From NCBI RefSeq assembly GCF_000238375.3, contig NZ_AHBZ03000027.1:310001-374000 (forward strand): DNA of 64,000 nt, given 5' to 3'. Every line of letters starts with the position of its first letter. Positions within the stretch are counted from its first letter, which is position 1. Shown in pieces: positions 47,948 to 56,273 of the stretch. A program made the translations under genes and the position numbers. The notes below the pieces were generated by a model. That model was not told the origin of the DNA. It made no database searches and saw nothing but the letters and a program-made list of their open reading frames with translations. Source of the DNA: Pseudoalteromonas citrea. Lineage in GTDB: Bacteria > Pseudomonadota > Gammaproteobacteria > Enterobacterales > Alteromonadaceae.

Positions 47948-48097
47948 AATGTTCCCTTATATGTTCTCGAGCATATGTTCAGTTTAAAGTTAAATTGTGA
48001 CCGAACGTGAGGCATAGCTGAGAGTGTAAGTTACCATTGGCGGTTTAAAACGCCAACTTTAGTTGTGTTGGATAGTGGTTTCGGATTATGTAATTAG

Positions 48098-48128
48098 CGT
48101 AGGGCATTATTTGTGTAAATGCCCTACG
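48098..48128 (-). terminator. hairpin directly after the RiPP-like peptide gene
   Basis: Perfect 11-bp stem CGTAGGGCATT/AATGCCCTACG with a nine-base loop, starting four bases after the peptide stop codon. The following minus-strand bases are only moderately T-rich (CTAATTAC), so terminator activity is likely but not certain. Confidence 0.55.
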
Positions 48129-48132
48129 AATT

Positions 48133-48318
48133 TTAGTTTTGTGCGTTAGCTGTGCAAATAGATGGGCGAGAGTTCTCGGAGTTTATGAAAGCTTCTGTAC
48201 ACAAAGTAGGACCCGAATGTTGACCGGCGCCAGCAATCAACATTGTTACTTCTTGCGGTAATTGTGTCTTATCGTTGGTGAGTGTTTTTATATTTTTTTT
48301 ATTTAAAGATAACTTCAT
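48133..48318 (-). CDS. RiPP-like precursor peptide (class I lanthipeptide-type leader), orphan
   Basis: A 61-residue peptide with a good ribosome-binding site (AAGGA eight bases before the ATG). The Lys/Leu-rich leader MKLSLNKKNIKTL resembles leaders annotated as class I lanthipeptide or GG-type natural-product precursors in Alteromonadales and Bacteroidetes. AGAG at 29-32 resembles a double-glycine-type cleavage site. The 29-residue remainder has Cys40, Cys55, Ser35, Ser47, Ser50, Ser53, Thr38, Thr41 and Thr56, suited to lanthionine or disulfide rings. No LanB/LanC, radical SAM enzyme, peptidase or ABC exporter gene lies in the window, so any maturation enzymes would act in trans. Identity by pattern only. 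Confidence 0.6.
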   Translation of the reverse strand: MKLSLNKKNIKTLTNDKTQLPQEVTMLIAGAGQHSGPTLCTEAFINSENSRPSICTANAQN

Positions 48319-48561
48319 AGATCAGTCCTTAATATCGGTAATGAATATATATTGATATCGCAGATTGTTGCCTAAGGCAAGGAAATTAAGTGTTGTTCAT
48401 TAATCTGTATAGTAATCGTTCTAGGAGAAGGAAAATAGCATGATCTTTTTGGGGAGTATATATTCGATATTTTTACTGCGCTTTTGTTCATGTTCTGTAT
48501 ATATGAGCACGGTAGCTGTATTCAAGTACGACACACAGTGCGGCGAAAGCCCTAACAGCCG

Positions 48562-49011
48562 CTAGTTTTTAGGGCTGCACGAAATTTCTAAAATTTCTTG
48601 CTTGTTGCTCTCGGACCAAGCCAGCGCGGCGGCCTTGGATTGTGGTAACCATTGGAAATCAGTATGTTCGTTTGGGTCGAGTACAACTTGAGTTGTCGCA
48701 GGCACACAGATACTAAAAACATGCTCTGTATTAAGTGTTGCACTACTAATATATCGATGTCTCCAGCATTGCCTTATTTCATAACTATTGGTCTTGTTAT
48801 GGTTGTGGATTTTTATTCCAAGGTTAACAGCATCAATTCCGGTTTCTTCTTTCAGTTCTCTATATGCGGTTTGTATCGGGGTCTCTAGGTCATCAATTCC
48901 ACCAGTGACGGATTGCCAAAAACTTGCGTCATCGGTGCGGCGAATAAGTAGAAATTCATTGTTAGTATTATAGATAACAACTAAAACAGAGAAAGGTTTT
49001 CTTAGGGACAT
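48562..49011 (-). CDS. nudB: dihydroneopterin triphosphate diphosphatase, NUDIX family (NudB-like)
   Basis: A 149-residue NUDIX hydrolase. The NUDIX box G-x5-E-x7-REVxEExGx is present from GGIDDLETPIQTAYRELKEE (residues about 37-56). The start KPFSVLVVIY, the FWQSVTGG block and the end AWSESNKQEIL match the E. coli NudB pattern. NudB removes pyrophosphate from dihydroneopterin triphosphate in folate synthesis. The usual partners aspS and ruvC are not adjacent here, so the symbol rests on sequence resemblance. Confidence 0.8.
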   Translation of the reverse strand: MSLRKPFSVLVVIYNTNNEFLLIRRTDDASFWQSVTGGIDDLETPIQTAYRELKEETGIDAVNLGIKIHNHNKTNSYEIRQCWRHRYISSATLNTEHVFSICVPATTQVVLDPNEHTDFQWLPQSKAAALAWSESNKQEILEISCSPKN

Positions 49012-49118
49012 ATCACGATATACCGTATAAAAATTTATAGTAGTTTACCGTAAAAACTGCTGTTATAAATGACATTATTGAAGCATATTGAGAAAATGTC
49101 ATTAATACAGTGGTTGAT

Positions 49119-49144
49119 AAAAAAAGGCAGGCCATAGGCCTGCC
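49119..49144 (-). terminator. orphan intrinsic terminator, minus strand
   Basis: Perfect 8-bp GC-rich stem GGCAGGCC/GGCCTGCC with a three-base loop; on the minus strand it is followed by seven Ts. No annotated minus-strand gene precedes it, so it implies a short transcript from the gap (or insulation of nudB). Confidence 0.75.
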
Positions 49145-49161
49145 AAACATAACTACACCAA

Positions 49162-49275
49162 TTAAAAGTGTGCTAAGGAAGATAAAAACAAGCCAACCTC
49201 CTTGTTGACCAAAACTGTGCTAAATAACGTACATAAAGTGCCTAGTGGAGTAAAGCCTCTCAATGTGAAATACAT
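49162..49275 (-). CDS. possible 37-residue peptide or leader ORF before the orphan terminator
   Basis: ATG at 49275 to TAA at 49162, reading MYFTLRGFTPLG at the start and ending SSLAHF; the stop is 17 bases from the terminator stem. There is no ribosome-binding site before the ATG. An AGGAGG occurs inside the frame, upstream of an in-frame TTG. The transcript may instead be a noncoding RNA. Weak evidence, listed because of the terminator. Confidence 0.22.
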   Translation of the reverse strand: MYFTLRGFTPLGTLCTLFSTVLVNKEVGLFLSSLAHF

Positions 49276-49415
49276 GCTAAATTAATATGTTTCATTTGTA
49301 AATATAAATGGTGTTTTTTTTGCTTTTTTGCTTTTATTTTACGCTATTGTACAGTTTTCCTTCATTTTGACTAACCGGCTTGTTTGTTTTTTACGCTTTA
49401 TCATATTGTTTTGAG

Positions 49416-49580
49416 ATGTTTTTTTGTTCTGTCATGAGTTCTTTTGTAGGATTATTTAAAATATCGCACTGGTTGGCTTTTTGTAAATTCTTTCTGGTGT
49501 TTATTACCACGTTTATATATTGGTTTGGCTGTTGGGTTAACGCCTCCATTATTTTTCCATATTTACTTTATATCCTATGA
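49416..49580 (+). CDS. possible 54-residue hydrophobic membrane peptide
   Basis: ATG at 49416, stop at 49578-49580. The product is very hydrophobic with aromatic-rich helices (WLAFCKFFLVFITTFIYWF). A rightward terminator lies 47 bases after the stop. The ribosome-binding site is poor (TTGAG touching the ATG), and AT/T-rich DNA readily yields Phe/Leu-rich frames by chance, so a noncoding small RNA ending at the same terminator is the alternative. Confidence 0.25.
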   Translation: MFFCSVMSSFVGLFKISHWLAFCKFFLVFITTFIYWFGCWVNASIIFPYLLYIL

Positions 49581-49626
49581 TCTGTAACGCAGCGTGAATA
49601 CGCGCATTACTTTTCCTATAGTATGT

Positions 49627-49651
49627 AGGTTCATGGATGAACCTTTTTGCT
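49627..49651 (+). terminator. orphan intrinsic terminator, plus strand
   Basis: Perfect 7-bp stem AGGTTCA/TGAACCT with the loop TGGA, followed by TTTTGCTTTTT. It lies 130 bases before the next gene and has no recognised gene upstream of it on this strand. Confidence 0.65.
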
Positions 49652-49779
49652 TTTTCCTCACTTTCTATTGTTCATCTATCATTCAAGTTGACTCATAAAT
49701 AATACTTCAGCACAATATGGGTACCTAAATGGTCTACGGGACTAGGGTGTTTTAGGAAAAATTATAAAAGGAAATTATT

Positions 49780-52251
49780 ATGTTTATGAATACCTGCAAT
49801 AAATTGCTTATTGCGGCAGCTCTTGTATTTGCTTATCAGGCAAGTGCCGTCGAAGCACAGCCTTCAGCATTATGTGAACCCACGATAGAAACTGCGCAAA
49901 GCGCATTTGATGTTGTTTATAAAAATAAAAAAAATACGTTTAGCGAAGCCGTAAGTAGGAGTATTTATAAGTGCCAACAAGCAAAATTGGGCCAGTCCTC
50001 TTTTTCGCTTGATAAGCAAGTAAATACACTAGATAGCGCCCCACCTGAATTGAGAGGATTTAGCCTTTCTGCTCATAATGTAAACCTTGATAATGGCAGT
50101 GTTACATTAACTTTTACTGTACAAGCTTACGACCTGAGTGGGTTGCATTCAGTGATAGTTGGTATTGGTGCGCCTAATATCAGCTACCCTTTTCCTGCAC
50201 CTCGAAATAGAGTGAAGCTTGAAAACTGGCTAGAAACCGCAGAGGAAAATGTTTATGAGGCATCTGGCTCAATTACATTGTCACCCTCACACATAGAAGC
50301 GGGTAAGTGGAGCGCGGTTATGCTTTTCCTGCGCGATACCACAGGTCGTTATATTCCGGGATATAGGGCTGAGACGCTAGAGGCTAAAGGATTTAATCCA
50401 TATTTAGTCGTTGAAAACAATACTGTTTTAGATAAAAAAGCACCAGAACTAAGGAGTCTAATATTTTCTTCAAATTCGTTTGATGTGAGTAGTGAAAAGC
50501 AAACACTCACAGGCGTAGTCGAACTATACGACATAAATGAAGTGAAATCGGCGACATTACGCCTATCACCACCAGAAGGGTTAAGTTCATCACTGACTAA
50601 ATTGGCAGAGTTTGAAAACATTCGTTTATCAAATGAAGAAAATGTTTATCAAGCGGATGTAAAACTGGTACTCGATAATACAGATGCCCCAGGGGTATGG
50701 TTGGCCGGTTTACACGTGAGTGATGATAAGCTAAACAGTACCGGCGCTATCACGAGTAACGTAGTGCGTAATGCAGGCTATAATCCTGATATTGAAATAA
50801 TCAACACAGTCGATGTTGATTTGTTACCACCAGAACTGCGCGCTGTCGATGTGTCGGAAAATGATATAGCTGTCATTTCAGGGGAAAAGGATATAATAGT
50901 AAGCGTATTAGCGTACGACCCTTCAGGCATAAATAAAGGAGATATCAGTTTGATATCTCCGACTGGAGAGAGCGGTTTGAATAAGAAAGCGTCAATTGAG
51001 GACTGGCAATCAACAGCGCAAGATGGCGTTTATTCAGCGCAAGCTAGATTCTCATTCAACGCCGAAGACCCTGCTGGAGACTGGCATATAAAAGTGCATT
51101 CTATTATTGATAAAAATGACAACCAGTTTGATTCATCGGAAATCAACCAGCTTATTGAACAAGGCATTAATCCGTATATATTGGTAAATGTAGAAGAGCA
51201 AGAAAAACGCGATTATATACTCAGTACAAGACTAGATAACATTGACCTCGAAACGAGCAGTAGCGCGACGGTAGAGTTATTTATTCAAGAGGGTAATGGC
51301 CATACACTGCCAAGAACAATGACCGTTTTAGCTAAAGGCGCTACTAATGTGTCGGCTTTATATAAAGGGATTGGCGGCACGGAGAGTGTAAATTGTACAG
51401 GTAAGAATTTGTTGTTGACGTGTGATTTAGCGATACCTGCAGATCAAACTGAATTTAGCATAAGCTATACGCTTGAATCGACTGATAAAGCGACAGATGA
51501 TAGCGTACAATTTACGCTTATAACCGACGATGCAGAAGCTAATTTAACCAACAATAAAGCAAATATTACTGTAAACGTATTGGAGCCAATTTATTACCAG
51601 GTAGAATTTCTTGATTGGGACGGCCGGATTGTGGCCCAACAACAAGTTAAAGCAGGTGAAAGTGCCAAGCCTGTTGAAGTTTTACTAGAACGAGTAGGTT
51701 ACACATTTACTGGCTGGGATAAGGCGTTAACTAATATTACCAGTGATACATCTATCACTGCCCAATATGAAGTTAATCGTTATATGGTTAAGTTTATAAA
51801 TTGGGATGGCACTGTGCTATCGCAAAATATGGTCGCTCATGGAAGTTCTGCAGTTCCCCCTTTATCGGTGCCTGTACCTGAAGGGCAAGCATTTACAGGT
51901 TGGGACGTTAATTATGAACATATATCTTCTAACGTCGAAATTACCGCAATGATTGAAATCAAAACTTATAATGTAGAATTTAAAGATTGGGATGGTACAA
52001 CAATTTCAACAGCACTTGTTGAGCATGGTACTGCGGCGGAAGCACCAGGTACACCGGTCAGAGAAGGATACACATTTTTAAGATGGGATAAAGCGTACGA
52101 CTCTATAATGCAAGAGGAAGTCATTACAGCACAATATTCTCAAAACATTGAGGTGGATATCCCTAAAATTGATACAGGCTCTCACAGTGGTGCCTTCGGA
52201 GTATTCTCATTATTTTTTGGACTGATGCTTTTATTTAGGCGCAAGATTTAG
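49780..52251 (+). CDS. large secreted repeat protein with InlB B-repeat-like modules and a rhombosortase-type tail
   Basis: An 823-residue exported protein. Signal peptide (about 1-27), then three related beta-domains of about 130-150 residues, each introduced by a PPELR or APELR motif (residues near 70, 222 and 350) and ending GFNPY/GYNPD/GINPY. A DUF11-like domain follows (about 480-605). Three InlB B-repeat/Flg_new-type repeats of about 65 residues come next, with FLDWDG, FINWDG and FKDWDG starts. The end has a Ser/Gly segment, a hydrophobic helix and RRKI, resembling GlyGly-CTERM. AAAGGAA precedes the ATG. It is probably a cell-surface adhesion or structural protein; no enzyme motif is visible. 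Confidence 0.82.
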   Translation: MFMNTCNKLLIAAALVFAYQASAVEAQPSALCEPTIETAQSAFDVVYKNKKNTFSEAVSRSIYKCQQAKLGQSSFSLDKQVNTLDSAPPELRGFSLSAHNVNLDNGSVTLTFTVQAYDLSGLHSVIVGIGAPNISYPFPAPRNRVKLENWLETAEENVYEASGSITLSPSHIEAGKWSAVMLFLRDTTGRYIPGYRAETLEAKGFNPYLVVENNTVLDKKAPELRSLIFSSNSFDVSSEKQTLTGVVELYDINEVKSATLRLSPPEGLSSSLTKLAEFENIRLSNEENVYQADVKLVLDNTDAPGVWLAGLHVSDDKLNSTGAITSNVVRNAGYNPDIEIINTVDVDLLPPELRAVDVSENDIAVISGEKDIIVSVLAYDPSGINKGDISLISPTGESGLNKKASIEDWQSTAQDGVYSAQARFSFNAEDPAGDWHIKVHSIIDKNDNQFDSSEINQLIEQGINPYILVNVEEQEKRDYILSTRLDNIDLETSSSATVELFIQEGNGHTLPRTMTVLAKGATNVSALYKGIGGTESVNCTGKNLLLTCDLAIPADQTEFSISYTLESTDKATDDSVQFTLITDDAEANLTNNKANITVNVLEPIYYQVEFLDWDGRIVAQQQVKAGESAKPVEVLLERVGYTFTGWDKALTNITSDTSITAQYEVNRYMVKFINWDGTVLSQNMVAHGSSAVPPLSVPVPEGQAFTGWDVNYEHISSNVEITAMIEIKTYNVEFKDWDGTTISTALVEHGTAAEAPGTPVREGYTFLRWDKAYDSIMQEEVITAQYSQNIEVDIPKIDTGSHSGAFGVFSLFFGLMLLFRRKI

Positions 52252-52257
52252 CAACAC

Positions 52258-52310
52258 ACAGGTTAACCTGTTAGGCGAGAAAGCGAATAGTCACTCAATG
52301 TGGCTATTCG
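52258..52310. repeat. two small palindromes after the repeat-protein gene
   Basis: A perfect 14-bp palindrome ACAGGTTAACCTGT at 52258-52271 lies seven bases after the stop codon. A 7-bp hairpin CGAATAG/CTATTCG at 52284-52310 follows, directly before repeat block A. No T run, so not a clear terminator. Confidence 0.4.
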
Positions 52311-54395
52311 TGTTCCTGACGAAGGTCAGGATCCACTTCAACCAAACCACCAAAGTAAAATAGACTCTGAACCAAGTTCAGAGCGACGAAATAGAGGGGG
52401 CGTGACAGACATCGTCTGCCAACTTGGCCTTCTCTCTTTGTCTTCCTGACGAAGGTCAGGATCCATCTAAATCAAACTACCAAAGCGGATATAGGCTCTG
52501 AAACCGGATATAACCCTTGAATCAAGCTCAGAGCGACGAAATAGAGGGGGCGTGACAGACGTCGCCTGCCCAGTTGGCCCTCACACTTTGTCTTCCTGAC
52601 GAAGGTCAGGATCCATCTAAATCAAACGACCAATGCGGATATAGGCTCTAAACTAAGCTCAGAGCGACGAAATAGAGGGGGAGTGACAGACATCGTCTGC
52701 CCACTATACCTTCTCTCTTTGTCTTCCTGACGAAGGTCAGGATCCATTCTAATCAAACGACCAATAAGGATATAGGCTCTAAGCTAAGCTCAGAGCGACG
52801 AAATAGAGGGGGAGTGACAGACATCGTCTGCCCACTATACCTTCTCACTTTGTCTTCCTGACGAAGGTCAGGATCCATCTAAATCAAACGACCAATGCGG
52901 ATATCGGCTCTGAACTAAGCTTTGAGCGACGACATTGAGGGGCATGACAGACATCGTCTGCCCACTATGCACTCACAATTTGTCTTCCTGACGAAGGTCA
53001 GGATCCATTCTAATCAAACGACCAATGCGGATATAGGCTCTAAACTAAGCTTTAAGCGACGACATTGAGGGGCATGACAGACATCGTCTGCGCACAGTGC
53101 ACTCACACTTTGTCTTCCTGACGAAGGTCAGGATCCATTCTAATCAAACGACCAATGCGGATATAGGCTCTAAACTAAGCTCAGAGCGACGAAATAGAGG
53201 GGGAGTGACAGACATCGTCTGCCCACTATACCTTCTCACTTTGTCTTCCTGACGAAGGTCAGGATCCATTCTAATCAAACGACCAATGCGGATATAGGCT
53301 CTAAACTAAGCTCAGAGCGACGAAATAGAGGGGGAGTGACAGACATCGTCTGCCCACTATACCTTCTCACTTTGTCTTCCTGACGAAGGTCAGGATCCAT
53401 TCTAATCAAACGACCAATGCGGATATAGGCTCTAAACTAAGCTCAGAGCGACGAAATAGAGGGGGAGTGACAGACATCGTCTGCCCACTATACCTTCTCA
53501 CTTTGTCTTCCTGACGAAGGTCAGGATCCATCTAAATCAAACGACCAAAGCGGATATAGGCTCTGAACTAAGCTTTGAGCGACGACATTGAGGGGAGTGA
53601 CAGACATCGCCTGCCCACTATACCTTCTCACTTTGTCTTCCTGACGAAGGTCAGGATCCATCTAAATCAAACGACCAAAGCGGATATAGGCTCTGAACTA
53701 AGCTTTGAGCGACGACATTGAGGGGAGTGACAGACATCGCCTGCCCACTATACCTTCTCACTTTGTCTTCCTGACGAAGGTCAGGATCCATCTAAATCAA
53801 ACGACCAAAGCGGATATAGGCTCTGAACTAAGCTTTGAGCGACGACATTGAGGGGAGTGACAGACATCGCCTGCCCACTATACCTTCTCACTTTGTCTTC
53901 CTGACGAAGGTCAGGATCCATCTAAATCAAACGACCAAAGCGGATATAGGCTCTGAACTAAGCTTTGAGCGACGACATTGAGGGGAGTGACAGACATCGC
54001 CTGCCCACTATACCTTCTCACTTTGTCTTCCTGACGAAGGTCAGGATCCATCTAAATCAAACGACCAAAGCGGATATAGGCTCTGAACTAAGCTTTGAGC
54101 GACGACATTGAGGGGCATGACAGACATCGTCTGCGCACTGTGCACTCACACTTTGTCTTCCTGACGAAGGTCAGGATCCATTCTAATCAAACTACCAATG
54201 CGGATATAGGCTCTAAACTAAGCTTTAAGCGACGACATTGGGTGAATTTAAGAATGACATTCACACGTTGTCTACCTATTTAGCCTTACCACTTTGCCTT
54301 ATCATTCAGTCTTCCTGACGAAGGTCAGGATCCATTCTAATCAAACGACCGAAGCGGATATAGGCTCTGCACCAAGTCCAGAATGACGACGTTGG
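52311..54395. repeat. tandem palindromic repeat array, block A (16 units of about 130 bp)
   Basis: Sixteen copies of TTCCTGACGAAGGTCAGG recur at 52313, 52443, 52593, 52724, 52855, 52985, 53115, 53246, 53377, 53508, 53638, 53768, 53898, 54028, 54158 and 54312; the step is 130 or 131 bases except twice (150 and 154). Each unit holds three hairpins: H1 CCTGAC-gaag-GTCAGG, H2 around GCTCTGAA...GAGC, and H3 CAGAC-atc-GTCTG (often with one mismatch). Two subfamilies occur in homogeneous runs: a 131-bp type near 53246-53508 and a 130-bp type near 53508-54158. There is no credible ORF and there are no unique spacers, so it is neither coding nor CRISPR. Confidence 0.93.
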
Positions 54396-54471
54396 GAGCC
54401 TATGTTCACACTTAATGGGGGAGAAATAATAGAGTGTAAAACTTCTAGTGCTACTTTGAGTTTGTCAGTAT

Positions 54472-55176
54472 TTAAAAGCGATAGCTAAGGTTGCCAGAAA
54501 TTGCATTGTATTCATCAGTTTTAAGGTAACGAACATTGGTAGCCCAAGTTGGTGTAATTGCATACCCTAGTTCAACAGACAAAAGAGTGCTAGTGTCTCC
54601 ACCTTCTTTTTGTAATCGTTTTATATTGGTACTTGCATCAGATGTTGCGCCTAGTCCGAGCTCGACGTAAATACTATCAAAGTATTTTCGGTAATTAACC
54701 TCTAGGGTTATTAAATCAGTTGTGCTTTTTTCTGAGTATGAACCATCAAAAAGCACCAGTTCAGTTCCGTCTTCGAACGTTTGCGTATAGTGCTCATAGC
54801 CATTAATAGCTAAATAAACACGAGATACATAACCTTGTAAATTAAGAGTAGACGAGTCGGATATTTTAAACTTTTTGCCGATACCAAACTCAACAAAGTC
54901 GAAATCTAAATCAAATGTACTTTGCCCTTTGATCAATTCGGTGCCATCTATCGTTGCAAAATTACCAGTGAGGTTTCCAGAAAGCTGAGCATAACTTCCT
55001 TTTACATAAAAGTTTTGAAAATCGCGAGTGAGTGAGACTTGAGGCCCGTTAGTTTGAAGGTCTTCTAAATCAGGTAATTCGAGTTTAACAATTCCTGCTT
55101 CAAGCGTATTGAGTGGTGTGCAATATGCCTGTGTTGTTACAAATAACACACTTAAACCAATTAAAAACGTTTTCAA
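54472..55176 (-). CDS. outer-membrane beta-barrel protein
   Basis: A 234-residue exported protein. A signal peptide (MKTFLIGLSVLFVTTQAYC) is followed by amphipathic beta strands and a final strand ending AISGNLSYRF, the C-terminal Phe typical of outer-membrane barrels. It resembles small eight-stranded opacity-type proteins. The frame is open to an ATG at 55242, but AAAGGGG lies eight bases before a TTG at 55176, and only that start places the signal peptide at the N terminus, so a TTG start is proposed. Function unknown. The gene stands alone between repeat block A and a long gap. Confidence 0.75.
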   Translation of the reverse strand: MKTFLIGLSVLFVTTQAYCTPLNTLEAGIVKLELPDLEDLQTNGPQVSLTRDFQNFYVKGSYAQLSGNLTGNFATIDGTELIKGQSTFDLDFDFVEFGIGKKFKISDSSTLNLQGYVSRVYLAINGYEHYTQTFEDGTELVLFDGSYSEKSTTDLITLEVNYRKYFDSIYVELGLGATSDASTNIKRLQKEGGDTSTLLSVELGYAITPTWATNVRYLKTDEYNAISGNLSYRF

Positions 55177-55707
55177 TATACTAACCCCTTTAAATACAAG
55201 CCGCACATCATACCTAACAGGCCCAGTACTGTAAATTCCCATAGGACAAACATCATACGGCAGAATTGCTATCCACTTAGTTTACCTGCTGATTTGTGTT
55301 TGCACTGTTTACTTGCACGGAATGTGAGGTTGCAGAGTTATTTGTAAAATGCAATGCAATTTGCCTATAGGCTCGATCGACTTATTGAGTATTTTTAGTT
55401 TGTTTATGACTATTTAGGCAATGAAGGTTAAGTATAAGTTGGCGTAACCACCTAAATTATTGTGATTAAATTTACAAACCTTCCGTTGTTTAATACATAT
55501 TTGTTAGATACTGCGCAAAAAGTACGGCATTACAAAAATACGGCACAGATCTTTAATCACTCCCTCTAGTTTGTGTATTGGATCCCAAGAAAGGTGGCAG
55601 GTGTTGGGTACAGAGCCAATTGTATTACTGGTACCAAATACTGCGCATCAGCCTTGAAATTGGTCAAATGCAATTAATCTTAAATGTATAATGTTGGAGA
55701 CTAAGCA
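55177..55707. other. gene-free divergent region (531 bp)
   Basis: AT-rich DNA between the barrel gene (minus) and the lipoprotein-LruC operon (plus). It must hold both promoters. No member of the palindromic repeat family, no terminator and no ORF with a start signal was found; AGACTAAGC before the lipoprotein ATG is a weak ribosome-binding site, with GGAGA just upstream. Confidence 0.45.
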
Positions 55708-56271
55708 ATGATATCTAAATATACATGTATAGCACTGTGTTTACTTACTATGGGATGTGGTGGTGGTTCTAGCGACGAAACGAGCACACCAGCTTCGACT
55801 GTTCCAGATCAAAATAGTGGTACGACACCACCGCCTGATATCAACCCAGATCCAACACCCGAACCGGGCCCTACACCAGAGCCAAATCCACCAGAGACTA
55901 ACTTAGACAGTGTTGTAGTGCCGGAACAATTTGATTGGTCGATGTACAAAGAAGACGAGGTAAAAATCAAAACGGTCAGCAGCACTATGCGCCCAGATGG
56001 TGAACTTGCAGGGCTTGGCGGCAAGCATTTTATGAAAATAGTGGCGCTTGACGGTGAACAAAAAGAACTTGAGAACCCGTTACAGCGAAGCTTAACTAGC
56101 AGAACCGGCGAAACACGCACTAAGCTAAAATTACCAAACGAGTGGTACGGTATAAAAGTGGAGGTGACCGTAGGGTCGCAAGTCTGTAGTAAGGTATTTA
56201 GCAAAGAAGAAGTCACGGGAGAAATTGAAGTACCGTGTGACATCGAAATGCCCGCTGGCGATGGAGAATAA
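55708..56271 (+). CDS. lipoprotein with a Pro-rich linker, partner of the LruC protein
   Basis: A 187-residue lipoprotein. The lipobox LTMGC ends at Cys17 and is followed by a Gly/Ser stretch and a long Pro/Thr/Glu linker (about 30-65), then a small beta-domain (about 70-180) with two Cys near the end (VCSKVF and VPCDIE) that could form a disulfide. The linker would hold the domain away from the membrane. The next gene starts two bases after the stop, so the two form an operon. Function unknown. Confidence 0.78.
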   Translation: MISKYTCIALCLLTMGCGGGSSDETSTPASTVPDQNSGTTPPPDINPDPTPEPGPTPEPNPPETNLDSVVVPEQFDWSMYKEDEVKIKTVSSTMRPDGELAGLGGKHFMKIVALDGEQKELENPLQRSLTSRTGETRTKLKLPNEWYGIKVEVTVGSQVCSKVFSKEEVTGEIEVPCDIEMPAGDGE

Positions 56272-56273
56272 TT

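Larger units (their letters stand above)
49012..49779. other. gene-poor gap (768 bp) with two outward-pointing terminators
   Basis: Very AT-rich DNA between nudB (minus) and the secreted repeat protein (plus). It holds a terminator read leftward (49119-49144), a terminator read rightward (49627-49651), a 37-codon minus ORF and a hydrophobic 54-codon plus ORF between them; each is listed separately. Promoters must lie near 49280-49400, but no convincing boxes stand out in the T-rich sequence. Confidence 0.5.

Noticed and set aside
54095-54283. 62-residue ORF on the plus strand
   Set aside because: Lies in the last units of repeat block A; coding only by chance.
52311-54395. CRISPR array
   Set aside because: The whole 130-bp unit is conserved; there are no short repeats with unique spacers and no cas genes.
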